DNA from: Fomitopsis serialis
Taxonomy: Eukaryota > Basidiomycota > Agaricomycetes > Polyporales > Fomitopsidaceae
Reading direction: 5' to 3'
Length of the DNA: 47,690 nt
Assembly (NCBI RefSeq): GCF_022376445.1
Contig: NW_025955266.1
Coordinates: forward strand, 1 to 47,690
Of this stretch, positions 1-12,630 are shown piece by piece. The stretch's first letter is position 1; each line of letters opens with the position of its first letter. The notes under the pieces are model-generated. The model was not told where the DNA came from, made no database searches, and saw nothing but the letters and a program-made list of their open reading frames with translations. A program made the translations under genes and the position numbers.

Positions 1-1360
1 GACACGGGGCTTCGATGGGAGATAATGGCGAGGCTGATTGACCTTGGCGTCCTTATCGCTCAGCATCTGCGCGATGACTCTCTACTGCGGGACATGCATC
101 GCTCCTGTGAACCATCTTGTGCTCACCCGGACTGGGACACGTATGTACGCGAGAATCCCTATCGTGAAACATCGGTGAGCTGGGTCGTAAAGACAGCGTA
201 GGACAAACGGTACTTCGTGGCTAGTAAAGCATAATGGTTGAAGCAGTCATACGAGGCCAGCATCTGGATTGATGTCGCCGACCTCGCACGCGGGCGAAGC
301 CATTTCTGGCATACTGCTGGCACGCACTGGCAGGGCTGACGGCTGCATCTCTGCACAGTAGTTGGCGAGACTGCAGATGCAATAGGCCACCAACTTTAAC
401 AGTCCTCTTGCCGGGTTTCCTTTTGGATTTGACGATTCTGCCAGCGGTCCGTGGATTTATCTGAGGTGAATTCGAGTCGGCGGTGCGCCACAACCATGGC
501 AAGCCACACTATTCCGCCACAAGCGCGTCCGTGACAGAACATCACGGTCATGCGTCGGTGACACTTATGTCACCCGTTTAGGAGTCACACATAGTATTCA
601 CCTCCACTACTTAAGTATTTTCTTACTGAGTAGCAGCAACATTAACAGTCTTGTGGCCTCCTTGTAGGGCCTCCGGGGCTTTATGGCGATTTCCGAGAGC
701 CAGTACCCCATGGCCAAAAGTGGAAGATTTACTTGCTGTACGTATTGGGCCGAATGAATGCCTGAATTTGACTACCCTTCCTAGCTTAATCCTACAGCTT
801 ACTACAGAACTTCACAGGGGATGTAAATTGGTACATTGTTTCTAAACCAGTGGTATACTTGATCGCAGTGAGCAGCCCGAATACGCAGAACCCCCGGACC
901 CAAATCGGGTAATATGCGCGCCACAACGCCCCGCCGCTTCGAACGAAACTGGTTATGCCTCAGTAAGTATTGTGAACTAGAGTACGGCATAAAAAACCCA
1001 AAGGTAGCACACATTACTGCGGCCTTGTTCAAACTGAAGCAATATAAATCTAGCTGACCGCATCGAGTGGCATCTCCATAGATCTCCACTGTGCGCGGCC
1101 ACTCCCTTTGAGTTATGAGTACTGAGTGGTGACACCGTAAGCATATTACCGTGACTCAGCGCGGCGACGACGATTTGCAGAGGCAGTTCGGAAACACGGT
1201 ACGCAACACCTCTCCCACTTGATCGGACGTTCCCAGTTCGAGAGAGGAGGATCATCATGGTAATTAGTGCTCCGCGAAGGTGGCCGACCCGGAGACAGGC
1301 TTGCTCCGAACCTATTCTAAGCCATAGTATATAGGCTGCATCCCAGAACGACCTGAAAGT
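1..1360 (+). repeat. Left arm of a large inverted repeat (probable mobile element copy, cut by window edge)
   Basis: This stretch is repeated in reverse complement at 26511-27811. Position 1 pairs with about 27811, and 1344-1360 pairs with about 26511-26527. Long blocks are nearly identical, for example around 1245-1310 and 390-520, while others differ by point changes and small indels, so the copies are not recent. No intact long reading frame runs through it. The homology continues to the window edge, so the true outer end is not visible. The inner end stops about 40 bp before the start-codon position of the dead SDR. Element class is unknown: I see no LTR, no terminal TC/CTRR and no transposase motif. 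Confidence 0.75.
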
Positions 1361-1398
1361 ATATGTATCAGACCCGGCATTGTGGCTATTCACTGGAC

Positions 1399-3012
1399 AC
1401 GGGTTTCTTCACTGAAGCGTACTACATGTCCGTATTGGCCAAGAGGACTTTCTTCCCAGGCAGAGGTTTCAAGGCAGAGAGTGTACCTGATCTCACCGGG
1501 CGCGTTATAACCGTGACTGGTGTGTCCTTGTCTATTGAATTGCCCTTGCGTATTGACCACAGGAACTCGTGGGTGCAGGAGGAAATGTCGGGATAGGAAG
1601 GGAGACGATCAAGGTAACCCTGCGCAAACCTGCTTGTGGTTGAGAACATGGAGGCTGAGTGAGGGCGTTCCCGTCACAACAGGTTCTACTCCAACGCAAT
1701 GCAAAGGTCTACATGGCGTCGCGGAACAGGGACAAAGCCGACGCGGCCATCAAGCGCCTCAGAGACGAGACAGGAAAGGAAGCCGTCTTCCTCGAGCTAT
1801 ACTTGAGCAGCCTAGAGTCAGTCCGGAAGGCAGCGAGCGAGTTCTTGAGGTATGGCAGCCCGCATACATGGCCGCGGAGGGCTTGTTGTTCACGTACATA
1901 TACTTCAGCAAGGAGCCGGAGTTGCATGTCTTGTTCAACAACGCGTGCGTATTTCCCCTCATGTTCGGGACCCTTGCGCCGCAGACTGAGAGATGAACGT
2001 TAGCGGAGTGATGGGTCCACCCATCGACCAACTCACCACCGAAGGCTTCGACCTCCAATTCGGCACCAACGTGATCGGTCCATACTCTCTTCCCTCTCCC
2101 ATCTGCCAACATTCACTACCCCTCCCCAGGTCACTTCCTTTTCACCGAGCTGCTCATGCCCGCGCTGCTCGCCGGTGCCCAGAGCTCGCCTGACCACCAC
2201 GCGCGCGTCATCACGACCTCCTCCTCCACCGCGATGTACGGCAAGATTGACTTCGACTCTGTCCGCGAGGGCTCGGCCCGGCGGCGGTACTCGCAGGACG
2301 CATTGTATGCTCAGAGCAAGCTGGTGAGCTCTCGCTTTCAGTGATAGGGCAAGCGAGGATGTGGGCTGAGAGGCGCGGGCTGGTAGGCGAACGCGATCGT
2401 GGCGCACCAGGCGGCGAAGCGGTATGGAGGGAAGGGGATCGTGTCGATATCTGTGGATCCAGGTACGTACCGTCCGTCGACCGTTCCTGTCTCGCCGGCA
2501 GGGTTTGAGATCGTGCTGACACGCGTCGACGCTTGCTACAGGGTGCATCGCGACCGAGCTCCAGCGGTACTCCCTCAGCTTGCCCGGCCTTCGGGGCCCT
2601 AAACAAGGTCATCGTACGTCACCTTCTGCATCCTCTCTCAGTGAGTGGTCTCTGACCATGATCGATGATAACGGGACACAACAAATGGAACACAGATTGA
2701 ACACATACGACGAATTCCTGGTGCAACATACGGCCACGCACTGGCAGGCAACACTGTTGCTCCGCCCTGCGCCCTTCGGCGCACTCACCCAGCTCTGGGC
2801 GGGCACCACACCCGAGGCGACCGAGCACAACTGGCAAGGTGCGTACGCGCACGCACACCCGGCCCCTTTCTTGAGGCACTGTGTGCTGACTGGCACACGT
2901 ACAGTACGCGATCCCGACGGCGCGGATTGGCCCCTGCAGGGCGGAGGCGTACGACGACGAGCTGGGCCAGAAGATGTGGACCTTCCTGGAGGACAGTGTC
3001 AAGAAGGCATAG
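1399..3012 (+). pseudogene. Decayed short-chain dehydrogenase (SDR), paralogue of 36865-38445
   Basis: It aligns exon by exon with the intact SDR at 36865-38445 and shares its ten-exon plan. Still readable are the cofactor motif TGGNVGIG, the NNAG motif, the Ser-rich catalytic strand and the YAQSK pair. Three lesions are visible. The start codon at 1399 reads ACG where the intact copy has ATG (an in-frame ATG at 1426 would remove nine residues; another lies upstream at 1363). The Asp of the ELDL motif, which normally contacts the adenine ring in SDRs, is Tyr (ELYL). Near 2596-2606 the exon that ends before the 3' introns is two bases shorter than its counterpart, which shifts the frame of the last two exons. 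The homologous stop would be 3010-3012. Its upstream region is replaced at about 1360 by the inverted repeat. It could still make a short product, but I read it as dead. Confidence 0.75.
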
Positions 3013-3129
3013 GAGAGCTGGAGATTTTACCAGACTGCGAACACTCTGGACTCTTCTACGATAGCCCTGTCAGTTATGCATCTCTAGACATAACATCCGC
3101 GTGAGCCGTAAAGGGTACACGCTATGCAC

Positions 3130-4703
3130 CTAGTGCGCGATCCTGCCCATGACTCTGCTATGCCCGTGGAGCGCTCGCCGGTCAAGCATCTCAGGTTGCA
3201 TAGGCGTAGCATCCACCATCGGAATCCATAGCTGCGCCTGGCCATCTTCAGACGAAGCGAGACTAGGAACTGGAGCGGGGGGTACGGGTACTGGGGCCAG
3301 CGGTGCTTCTCCGAGACCTGTGGGAACCGGCGCTGTGATGGGGGCGGAGCTTGGAGTGCTCGTGAAACTGGGTGGGGACTCCTGGGGGAGTGGAGGGGAT
3401 GGATAGATGGGAGGCGAGGGCGCTGAGGGTACGTCGTCCACGTTGTTTGAAGGCTCGGGTTCAGATGAGGTTGGAGGCATGGATGGAGCTGGAGACGTGG
3501 ATGAGACTAGAGATATAGGTGAAGCTGGAGGCGTGGATGGGGCCGGAGAAGCGGATGAAGCTGCAGGTGTGGATGAAGCTGCAGGTGTGGATGAAGTACC
3601 GTTCGTCTCGTCCAGGCTCCCTGCGTCCACGAACGTCGCCAGCGAAGGACCCGGGATCTCGTACGGTGTGTCCGGGTCCGTGTACGCCTATCCCCGCACA
3701 CCGATTTAGCACTGCCACAAGGAGCGCGACAGGGGACACGCTGGGAACAGACTCACATCGACGAGGACCCCCGGGTCAGTCTCGTTATACGCCCCTGGGA
3801 ACCGGACAGTACTGTTCGGCGCACGTACCTCCGTCCCGTTCCCGAGTATTCGGAGCTGCGTGCAGGACGGGAAGAACTCGGCGCCGCCGGGCGACATTGC
3901 GTTTTGCAAGCCAATAAGCTGGGTCGTCGTGTACCGATGGATTAGCCAGCCGGTGCAGATCAGCTCAGTCTCGCATGCTCACCTCATTCCGCACGAGGTA
4001 CGCCCCCGGCGCGAGGTCCACGGGGATCGTCACGTTGTAGCTATCGCCCTCCACTATCCGTCCACAGTGAGTTATGGAGGCGGGAAAGACGGATTGGAAG
4101 GGTGCGTACTGATGAGCTGCTGAACCCACGACGCGCCGTCCGCCCGCTTCGCGTCCTCCGCGATCTTGAACCACTCCGCGGCGGATGCATTGAACCCCGC
4201 GCAGGTGGTCGCGTTCACGCAGGAGGCCATGTACGTTAGGACCGGCCCGACTTCGTGGGGCCACTGAGGAAGGACGTCCGTGTGTAGAGACCATACGTCA
4301 GTATCGAGCGCCCATTGCGTGAATGACTGGGACACGCACGTTCCCGCCTCCTCCAGACACCCACGTAAAGTTCACCGCACTGCCCGGGTAGGCAGGGGCG
4401 TCGAGGGCAGCATTGACCGCGCCGAGCCCGCAGGCGAGGTCAGGACTGGACACGTTTGTCACCGGGCTGTTGGACGATACCGTCCGGATCGGGCTGGCCA
4501 CTACGAATATGCGTGTCAGAACACTCGCGGTGAGGAGAAATGGGTACTGCACCTGTGTAGTGGCCTGGTGCGTTTCCGGGGTAGACCGTACCGTCGACGG
4601 TGACGTTGCTGACGTAGCCGTGGGCGTGGACGTGCGAGGCGAGACTGATGAAGGTAGTCACGTAGAGAGTTAGCAACATTAGAGAATGATACGCAATGTG
4701 CAA
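3130..4703 (-). CDS. AA9 lytic polysaccharide monooxygenase with Ser/Pro-rich tail and altered active site
   Basis: Secreted copper enzyme family that oxidatively cleaves cellulose or hemicellulose. Model: six exons (4703-4553, 4500-4340, 4263-4110, 4053-3983, 3918-3757, 3687-3130), 418 aa, all phases closing. A signal peptide of about 27 residues ends ...HVHA, leaving His28 (HGYVSNV) as the N-terminal histidine-brace residue. The second brace His is His107 in WPHEVGPVLTYM. Other AA9 landmarks are WFKIAE, IPVDLAPGAYLVRNE, FFPSCTQLRI and FPGAYNETDPG. Two second-sphere positions differ from the family norm: Phe195 stands where the axial Tyr of GGAxFYPxC is expected, and Gln184 stands where the His of ALH is expected. 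From about residue 255 the chain is a Ser/Pro/Thr/Ala-rich tail with no CBM1 and no hydrophobic GPI-type end. The family is clear; activity is open. The nearest neighbour is CFIm25, 450 bp upstream on the same strand. Confidence 0.88.
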
Positions 4704-5151
4704 AATGGAGAAGATGATGGTTCGCGCAGCGACACCTGAGGGTACGTGCGACGCTGGATGTCCTTATAATGCCGGTGTTGCAGAAGTGTCTGGGGTTGCC
4801 TTATGTTTCAGACTGAGAAGACGTGATGTGACTGCACTCAAGCGCAAGCTCCCTTCGCGGGATCGTCGCTAGTCAAGAATCGAATGCGCTGTCAGTCCAG
4901 AGCAGTTTCGAATCCGACACCAGAGTACTCACGGATGTGACCATCGCTGCTCTTTGACATTTGAGCACCATTCACCCAAGGACCCGCGCGCCAGATTGGA
5001 ACGAAAGATGACCAGGTGTATACTTTTACGTTGGCTGTATGCTACAGTGCGAACGACGGGGTGGATGAATCATGACATGATGACAGCTAGGGCGAACAAC
5101 ATAGGACTCTCGACGACAGGATGGACATGCAAATCGACTTTCGACGGGCGA
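4704..5151. other. Spacer upstream of the AA9 gene
   Basis: Holds the AA9 promoter region and the 3' flank of the CFIm25 gene, both on the minus strand. I see no convincing gene, repeat or RNA here. Confidence 0.6.
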
Positions 5152-6237
<1,086 letters not shown>

Positions 6238-8503
6238 CTTCTGTTCTAATAGACCAGGCGGCAGAAGGAGAGGAAAAAGGGAGTTGTGCGACTTGTATGG
6301 GATAAGTTTGGGATGAGTAGACGGGACAGTGAGCAAGCGTGAACGCCTGTCACGGTCTTGCGCATGTCACATCCTGACGCGTCGCGTCACAGACGTCACA
6401 CCTTACACCGTTGAGGATCGCAACCGTGACCCAGTGCGGCTCTCTCGCTTTCATCCTTGCTCAACGACTGTGCCAGTGTGCGCAGAACACTGCATCGCGG
6501 CAGACATGCTATGGCTCTCGCTTGCGTCGCTCTGTATTGCCTTTTGCGCGTCAGGGGCTGCCCCGTACACTGGCAACTAAGCCACCGATTTACTCCAGCA
6601 CCAGTTCAGGAGGCTTGCCATCGTACGGACAAAAGTTCAGAGGCAATACTTGACCTTGGGGTGGCCTACATTTCTGTCGCTCTGTCGTCTGTGCTCTCAC
6701 TGCCCAATACAGTTACGCGAGAGGCTTCGTGTGGTGTCCGGAGGCCTTGCGGGACCCTCTGCTTTCATCTCACTCGCTCTGGGTTCTACCTCGCATCAAG
6801 TAATCTCGGCGACTCTGGCGTTCTCACAGGCCCCGCGACTCACCCGGAACACCGCTGCCTAACGTAGGCTACCACTTCTCGGCGCTTTTGAAGCCCTCGC
6901 TCGCTCGCGCGGCCGCTTGCGAACCACGTCGCCTGACGGGCTCTCGCGCTCACACACCTCCGCGCATATAGCCCGCTCCAAATGCGTCGGACAATCTTCC
7001 ATCTGCGCCTGCTCCTGTGCACGCTGTTTCCGGTCTTGGTACGCCCCCCACGTCTGTTTTCCGACCCGTCTCCCCTTCGCGTGTCGTTCCTGCACGCAGT
7101 CCTTCGCATTCGCACACCCTCGCGCGTTCTCCAGATCCGTCGCCCTCGCACGCTCCGTGATGACGACGCGCGTCGATATTCCATCCCTCACCTCGCTGAT
7201 TGATGCGATGTCGGTGACGACGTGGCTTAACTGCTCTGAAGACTCGTTCACGGTGTGACAAGCGCCAAACGGAGGAAAGGTACTCTCGGTCAGCCACTCT
7301 CTGGTGGAATGAACATCGCGAGGACCTGAAGGCTATGTCTCCCTGGGATGACTTCGCAAAACGCCTTCTCGAACGCTTCAAGCTTGCTGGCTGGCGTAAC
7401 TCAAACCCCTGCATGGCTAGCGCTGTATCATGCCCCTACTAATGTGCCGGCCACGAAATGGTGAGTTCCTTGTGAATTGATGTGGATGAAATATGGTCGC
7501 TCATATATACGAAGCGAAGAGTTGGGTTGCCGGGCATTGTACTGTAGCCAGTAATGCAGCGAACCTGATAAAGCCGCGCAACCGTGACACGACCTGTTGA
7601 GCTTCGCACCCTACTACTACGTTCACTCAGTCTCCGCGCGGCTGCCTACTCAGAAATATCTCTTCGCATGCTTCTCCTGAGACTACGCCACCCAGCGCGG
7701 TTCTAGTCCGGTGGCGATGCCTCCGCGTGCACTGTGCGGCCAGGGTCACAGCGAAAGCACGTACGTTACACAGGATCATGACACGAGGCTACCGGGAGGC
7801 AAAGGCACAGTCGAAGCACATGCTTGGAGGCCAAAGCGTCCGTCTCAACACGTTTTCTGGCGGAGCCGCCCCTCGTTGGATCAGGGTGTACTACAAAGAT
7901 CGTCCGGGCCAATCTCGGCTTGTGCAACAGTGCTTCGCTTTGGGTTCGCTAGGAGTCCATACTCCTCGGTACTCTTGTAATGTGCTCTCTCGTTTCGCTT
8001 TATAGTAGCTGGCTGACGACTGGCTTATTTTCAGAATACGGTTGATAATCAACACAATAGAGCTTCTGACAATCGCCACTGCCTGTGGCTCCATTGAATA
8101 CCTATAACGACGGTCGGTCGCGACTCAAGAGTCCTAGGACTTGGTAGAACAAGGAATAGTGTGTGGCACTGCGACCTACTTCTCCGCCGACAAGTACCGG
8201 TGTCGCCCTCCCCGAATGAGGCATGTGCGTACCATCGGTCAGAAGTACCAAGACGTCGCTGCCGTGCGATGACGAGTGCTCCCTTCTCGGGGGGCACCGC
8301 CACTCGCTGAGCTCGCCGCTTGCTGGAGAACACGCGTTCTTTGTTGCTCGTTTTGGGCGCTTCGCCACTGGTCAAAGCGTAGGTGCCGCAGAACCCGCAT
8401 AAAAGGGCTGCACTTTGGAACTCGGTCCCTCCACTCCTGCATACCAGCAACTCTCTCCCGCCACTCGTCTCAGCATCAACTGTCTTCTTTGTAGCCATTG
8501 AAG
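6238..8503. other. Gene-poor spacer between CFIm25 and the 550-aa gene
   Basis: Contains the start-side flanks of two divergent genes and a Gag-like scrap listed separately. Overlapping open frames on both strands between about 6850 and 7420 are GC-rich and Arg-rich and look like chance frames. No other feature is supported. Confidence 0.5.
7233..7442 (+). pseudogene. Retrotransposon Gag-like fragment
   Basis: One frame reads ...YSRSATLWWNEHREDLKA, then SPWDDFAKRLLERFKLAGWR, and ends at TAA 7440-7442. The spacing of ATLWW, PWDDF and LxxRF resembles the capsid-like domain of Gag proteins of fungal LTR retroelements. No start codon, zinc knuckle, protease or polymerase is nearby, so at most this is a remnant. 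The resemblance is from memory of the family pattern and is weak on its own. Confidence 0.35.
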
Positions 8504-10331
8504 ATGCCGTCCAACACTGGCAATGGTGGCAACACTGGCGACCGCAACGCCACCAACAATAGCGGTACCAACACTAACAACAGCAACCCCGGTAACAATA
8601 ACAATGGCGACGGTGGTACGCTCGCTACTGTCTACTGCTGTGGTTGCGTCGCGTTCTGACAATTGCACGGTGCGATCGCAGACAACAACGCTGGGTTCGG
8701 CATCAACTGGAACTCCATGCTACACCCCGGGCTCCGGGACTCCGTGCTCGGGTTCCTCCGGTACACCACCAATGCACCGGCGGCAGCGCAACGCGAAGCG
8801 GCGGCGGCGCTAGACCGCTTCACCGCCGCTCACAACCCGCAGCCTTCTGGCTCCCAGCACCCGGCCCCCCGTCGTCGATCCGAACCGCCACCGCCTTACT
8901 CGCCGCCACCACCATCGTACGCATCGATTTTCCCCAACCGCATGCCGCCGCGACCAAGTACGAGCCCTCCTTCGTCGTCTACGCCACAACACTGACTTTG
9001 ATGCTTGGCAGGGAGTGGCCCCAGCTCGGTCCCGATCCCAATAGTCCGACAGCCCGACGACTCTGCGTTGCGTCGTGAGTTCGCGTTCTACGGCGAGCGC
9101 GACTTGCAGCGTGCCTTGAGGCAGAATGCAGCGGAACCTTGTATGTACCTCCATACTCGCCACCTAGTCTGCTGCTGACTGTAGCCCTCCCGCAGACGTT
9201 CCCGCTCCTGGCCCAGCTCCCGCGTCGACTTATGCTCGACGAGCCTCGAGTGGTGCTGCTAGGCCCGCGCCAGTTCCCTCTGCAGGTCCTAGCAACGCAC
9301 CGAGGCCCGCGCCGGTCCCTACTGCGAGTCCCAGCAACGCACCGAGGCCTGCCGCCGCACCTGCCGTGCCGTCCGCTGCTGCGCCTCCAGCACCACACCC
9401 GCCAGCCGCCCCGCAACCCGACGCTCCCTACGACTACGCTGCGAACGCAGCGCGGGTGTTGTCTCACCCTGATGGGGTCACGGCCCTGGTGACGATGGGC
9501 GACGCTCGCACGCTCCTGCGCCGGCTCTTCGCGACACCGGGCGGCACACAGGCGATCTTCGACGTGCTCGACGCGCAGGGCCTCGCGAACCAGCTCATGT
9601 CCACCGAGGAGGGTCTCCGCGCCATCGCCGAGGTCGCCGAACAGCGCCGCAGGGAGGCGCACGAGCTCGAGGAGCGTCTGGGTCGCATCGTGCGCGGGGT
9701 GAGGAGGACCAGTGCGTGGCGACAGGACGAAGACTGGGAGGGTGGCGTCGTACGCCCGAGGCCTGAGGGCGAGCAGCCCGCGGAGGCTGGGCCTGCCGAC
9801 ATCAACGAGTTCGTTGACGATGCAGACATGGCGGGCGCGGCGGACGGGGACGATACCTCCGATTCGTCCGATGCATCCTGGACGCAAGGATCGTCGAGCT
9901 CACCAGGATCGTCGGAAGCATCAGGATCGTCTGAAGCATCCAGCTCGTCCTCGTCTTCATCGTCAAGTCGCGGTACCAAGCGCAGTCGGGAGGAAGACGA
10001 CTTCCAGTCTGCGTCTGGTTGGTCGACAGAGAGCAGTAGGGCCGTGCGTCGCAGGCTCAGTGAGGATGCTGGCGAAGGCCATACGGCCGCTCCCTCCACC
10101 CGTCGCCCGTTCGTTAGGGCGCCCACTCCAGGAATAGGGCTGATACACTATCCGCCAACCGCAGACGACCTTGAGCTGCCGTCCTCGGGTGCGCCTACTC
10201 CTGACCTGGTGGAGGATACCCGATCCCCCTCGGTGACTCTCATAGAGTCGGATGACGAGGCGCCTGCTGAGCCTCCAAGACGACCGCGGCCGAAGAAGAC
10301 CGGCCGCAAGCGCGGCTCTAAGGGCAAGTGA
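8504..10331 (+). CDS. Unknown protein, Asn/Pro/Ser-rich with a helical core and basic C-terminus
   Basis: I do not recognise the family. Model: four exons (8504-8615, 8682-8957, 9012-9140, 9196-10331), 550 aa, introns of 66, 54 and 55 nt. ATG 8504 follows a pyrimidine-rich leader and opens an Asn/Gly-rich segment (first about 37 residues). Then come a short region with NWNSMLHPGLRDSVLGFL, a Pro/Ala-rich stretch with two near-identical SNAPRPA blocks, and a folded-looking helical part from about residue 240 to 330 (YDYAANAARVLSHPDGV... to the EELEERLG-like coil). The last part is an acidic Ser-rich region with a long Ser run, ending in RRPRPKKTGRKRGSKGK, a strong nuclear-localisation or nucleic-acid-binding type tail. 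A nuclear role is inference only. No enzyme motif is visible. Confidence 0.7.
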
Positions 10332-10374
10332 AATCGAACAGCTTTTGTGGATTGAAGTCAGAGTTACCATCGTT

Positions 10375-10503
10375 TATACCCATGATACCCTAACTTATTA
10401 CTCATTGGATCTCGCGCGGAACTTATCGCAGGAGTTCGCTGGACTTCATCAGAAGCTCCGACGTGTATACCCATTATACCCTCACTGACTTTCAACTGGA
10501 TCT
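10375..10503 (+). repeat. Pair of 38-bp imperfect direct repeats between two genes
   Basis: Copies at 10375-10412 and 10466-10503 both open with TATACCCAT and close with TGGATCT. They have equal length and differ at roughly a quarter of positions. They sit 44 bp past the stop of the upstream gene and about 400 bp before the OCD-family start. They could be duplicated regulatory sequence or a decayed insertion scar. Confidence 0.55.
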
Positions 10504-10898
10504 TATCTAGAGTGGTTTGCTTGCGAAGCGTTCGTCATACTGGTGTACTTCTGGCTTTTGTATTGCTGTACCGAATTCTATCTTTCTTCAAGCGCTGTAT
10601 CAGCATCGCAACACTTCAACATCTTTTTCCGGGCTAGTCTCTTTCGGTCAACATGGTCTTCAAGTTCTCCGAGTGCAGTACAGTATCGTACATTAAACTT
10701 CGCTACATCCACTACAATGGACAACGGTCAAGATCAGTGGACGAAGGTCTGACAGAATACTACGCCTTCCTTATCTGGCTTATCATTGCTACAGACATGA
10801 CTCCGAGTCAAAGCGCTCGCTTTCATGCTCGAAGGGCCATGTCTTTCCAACTGACATAGACCAGACTACGGCTAAGACCATTTGTTGCGCTATAGACA

Positions 10899-12169
10899 AT
10901 GGCGCTCTTGGTCGTGTCGGCCAAGGATGTCGCCAAGATCGCAACGACAGTCAATCCCCAGGAGTTGACTGATCTCATGGCACAGGTCTTCTATAGCTTG
11001 TCCAAAGCAGAGAAATCCACTGGCGATGCCTCAGGAATGCACCAGCCTCATCGCATCTCCGTACCTGTTACCAACCACACTGCGCTGTTCATGCCTTCGC
11101 GCATCGAGCCCTTCGGCACCGCCATCAAGGTAGTATCCGTTCCTACCTCTACGGCGCCACAAGCGGTCAGAGAGGCTGGATTACCGGGGACAACGCTTGT
11201 CCTGGACGAGACATCTGGTGCAGTCAAGGCACTTGTCAATGCCAGACAACTGACAGCGCTCAGAAATGCAGCCGGTACGTTCATTTCGCATGGGATACGA
11301 CGAGGAGTCACGACGTATTGATGTCTAGGATCACTGCTTGCTACTCGCTTGCTCCTCGTCCCCGATGCGCAGCCTCGCGAACTGGTCGCCTTCGGAGCAG
11401 GTGCTCAAATCGCTGCGCATATATCCCTCTTCCTGAAGCACTTCCCAACGATCACGTCATGCACGATCTTCAACCGCTCAGTCAATTCAAGGCTATCAAG
11501 CCTCGTCTCCACCTTGAAAGCTGAGGTCGAGGGAGTTAGCATTGGTGCAGGAATTCTGCCCAAGGACGCGCAGGACGTGGCCTTTCGCAGAGCGGTGCAA
11601 GGAGCCGATCTTATCATTACCGCCACGTCCTCGACTGCTCCGTTCTTCCCCTCCGAATACGTCAAGCCTGGGGCTCATCTGTGTCTGATCGGCTCCTACA
11701 CACCGCAGATGTGAGTCAAACTCTACGTCTCATGCAGACCTGCGCACTCAGGCTCATGCGTTCTTTTCTCCGCAGGCACGAAATCGATACTGACTTGGTC
11801 AGACGCGCCGGTAAGATCATAGTCGACTCTCGCGCAGCGTGTCTGGTATGTACCCTATGCAATGCTTTGTCGACGAGAACTCACGTTTATCACGTCTTCT
11901 CGTAGGTCGAAGCCGGTGAGTTGATCACAGCAGGAGTCGGGCCATCCGACCTAGTTGAAATCGGGGAACTGGTGCAACCCGACGCCAGTGGCTCAGCGTG
12001 GATCGCCCAGGACGAGCTGGTGCGCGAGGTACGAGCGGCCGGAGACGTCACAATCTTCAAGTCCGTTGGTGTTGGTGTACAGGACGTCGCCATTGCATCT
12101 GCCGTCACGAGCAGAGCAGAGCGAGAGAACATCGGGACGATTGTAGCAGACTACGATGGAATGTCCTGA
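10899..12169 (+). CDS. Ornithine cyclodeaminase / mu-crystallin family enzyme
   Basis: Rossmann-fold NAD(P)-dependent family whose members include ornithine cyclodeaminase, ketimine reductases (mu-crystallin) and alanine dehydrogenase; the substrate cannot be told from sequence. Model: four exons (10899-11274, 11329-11710, 11776-11845, 11906-12169), 363 aa, the family's usual size, introns 54, 65 and 60 nt. Landmarks in order: QPHRISVP and LFMPSRIEPFGTAIKVVSVP in the substrate-binding half, ALVNARQLTALRNAAGS, the nucleotide-binding loop FGAGAQIAAH, the segment ADLIITATSS, GAHLCLIGSYTPQMHEID, and the C-terminal FKSVGVGVQDVAIA signature. All signature blocks are present, so the enzyme is probably active. 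It ends 460 bp from the convergent coiled-coil gene. Confidence 0.88.
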
Positions 12170-12630
12170 ATAGATGGTCATAATCGATCATAGTCCAGTA
12201 TCAGCAGCAGTCTATCCACATCATCAAGCACTAGAGAACTATTACGCACGGAAACCTAACAAAGCAGTAACAAGCGAGCACAGCGGTATACAACGATGCA
12301 GCGGTCGCGAGAGACGAGAGATGAGACGAGACGAGACGAGACGAGAGACGTAGGACGAGAGGGAAGGAAAGTGTACGCTACAGTGAGACAGGCGGGGGAG
12401 AGATATAGGCAGTAACAGTCAGACGTTGCCGTAGAGAGATTAGATGTCTGTATAGTATAGCCCGATAGCCAGGGGATAGGCAAGGCAGGGGGGGGGGGGA
12501 AGAAAAGCGGGGCGATCGATATAGATAGACGGAACTCTAGGTGTCGATATATAAGCAGGTATCATGCGATGCTGAAGACGTCCAGACGGTCAACAGCGCG
12601 TAGCAGTCTCAGTGATGATGTACTCACGTA
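12170..12630. repeat. Convergent intergenic spacer with GAGAC minisatellite and G-run
   Basis: It lies between the 3' ends of the OCD-family gene and the coiled-coil gene. About 12308-12365 is a purine-rich run of GAGAC/GAGAT units. Near 12487-12499 there is an uninterrupted run of G. No gene is supported. The purine-rich strand could form unusual structures or cause assembly slippage. Confidence 0.65.

Noticed and set aside
4890..4925. tRNA-like TTCGAATCC motif
   Set aside because: The flanking bases do not form a T-stem and no acceptor or anticodon arm can be drawn.
6859..7251. 130-codon minus-strand frame with helical, charged composition
   Set aside because: It has no ATG start, overlaps competing frames on both strands, and abuts the Gag-like fragment on the other strand.
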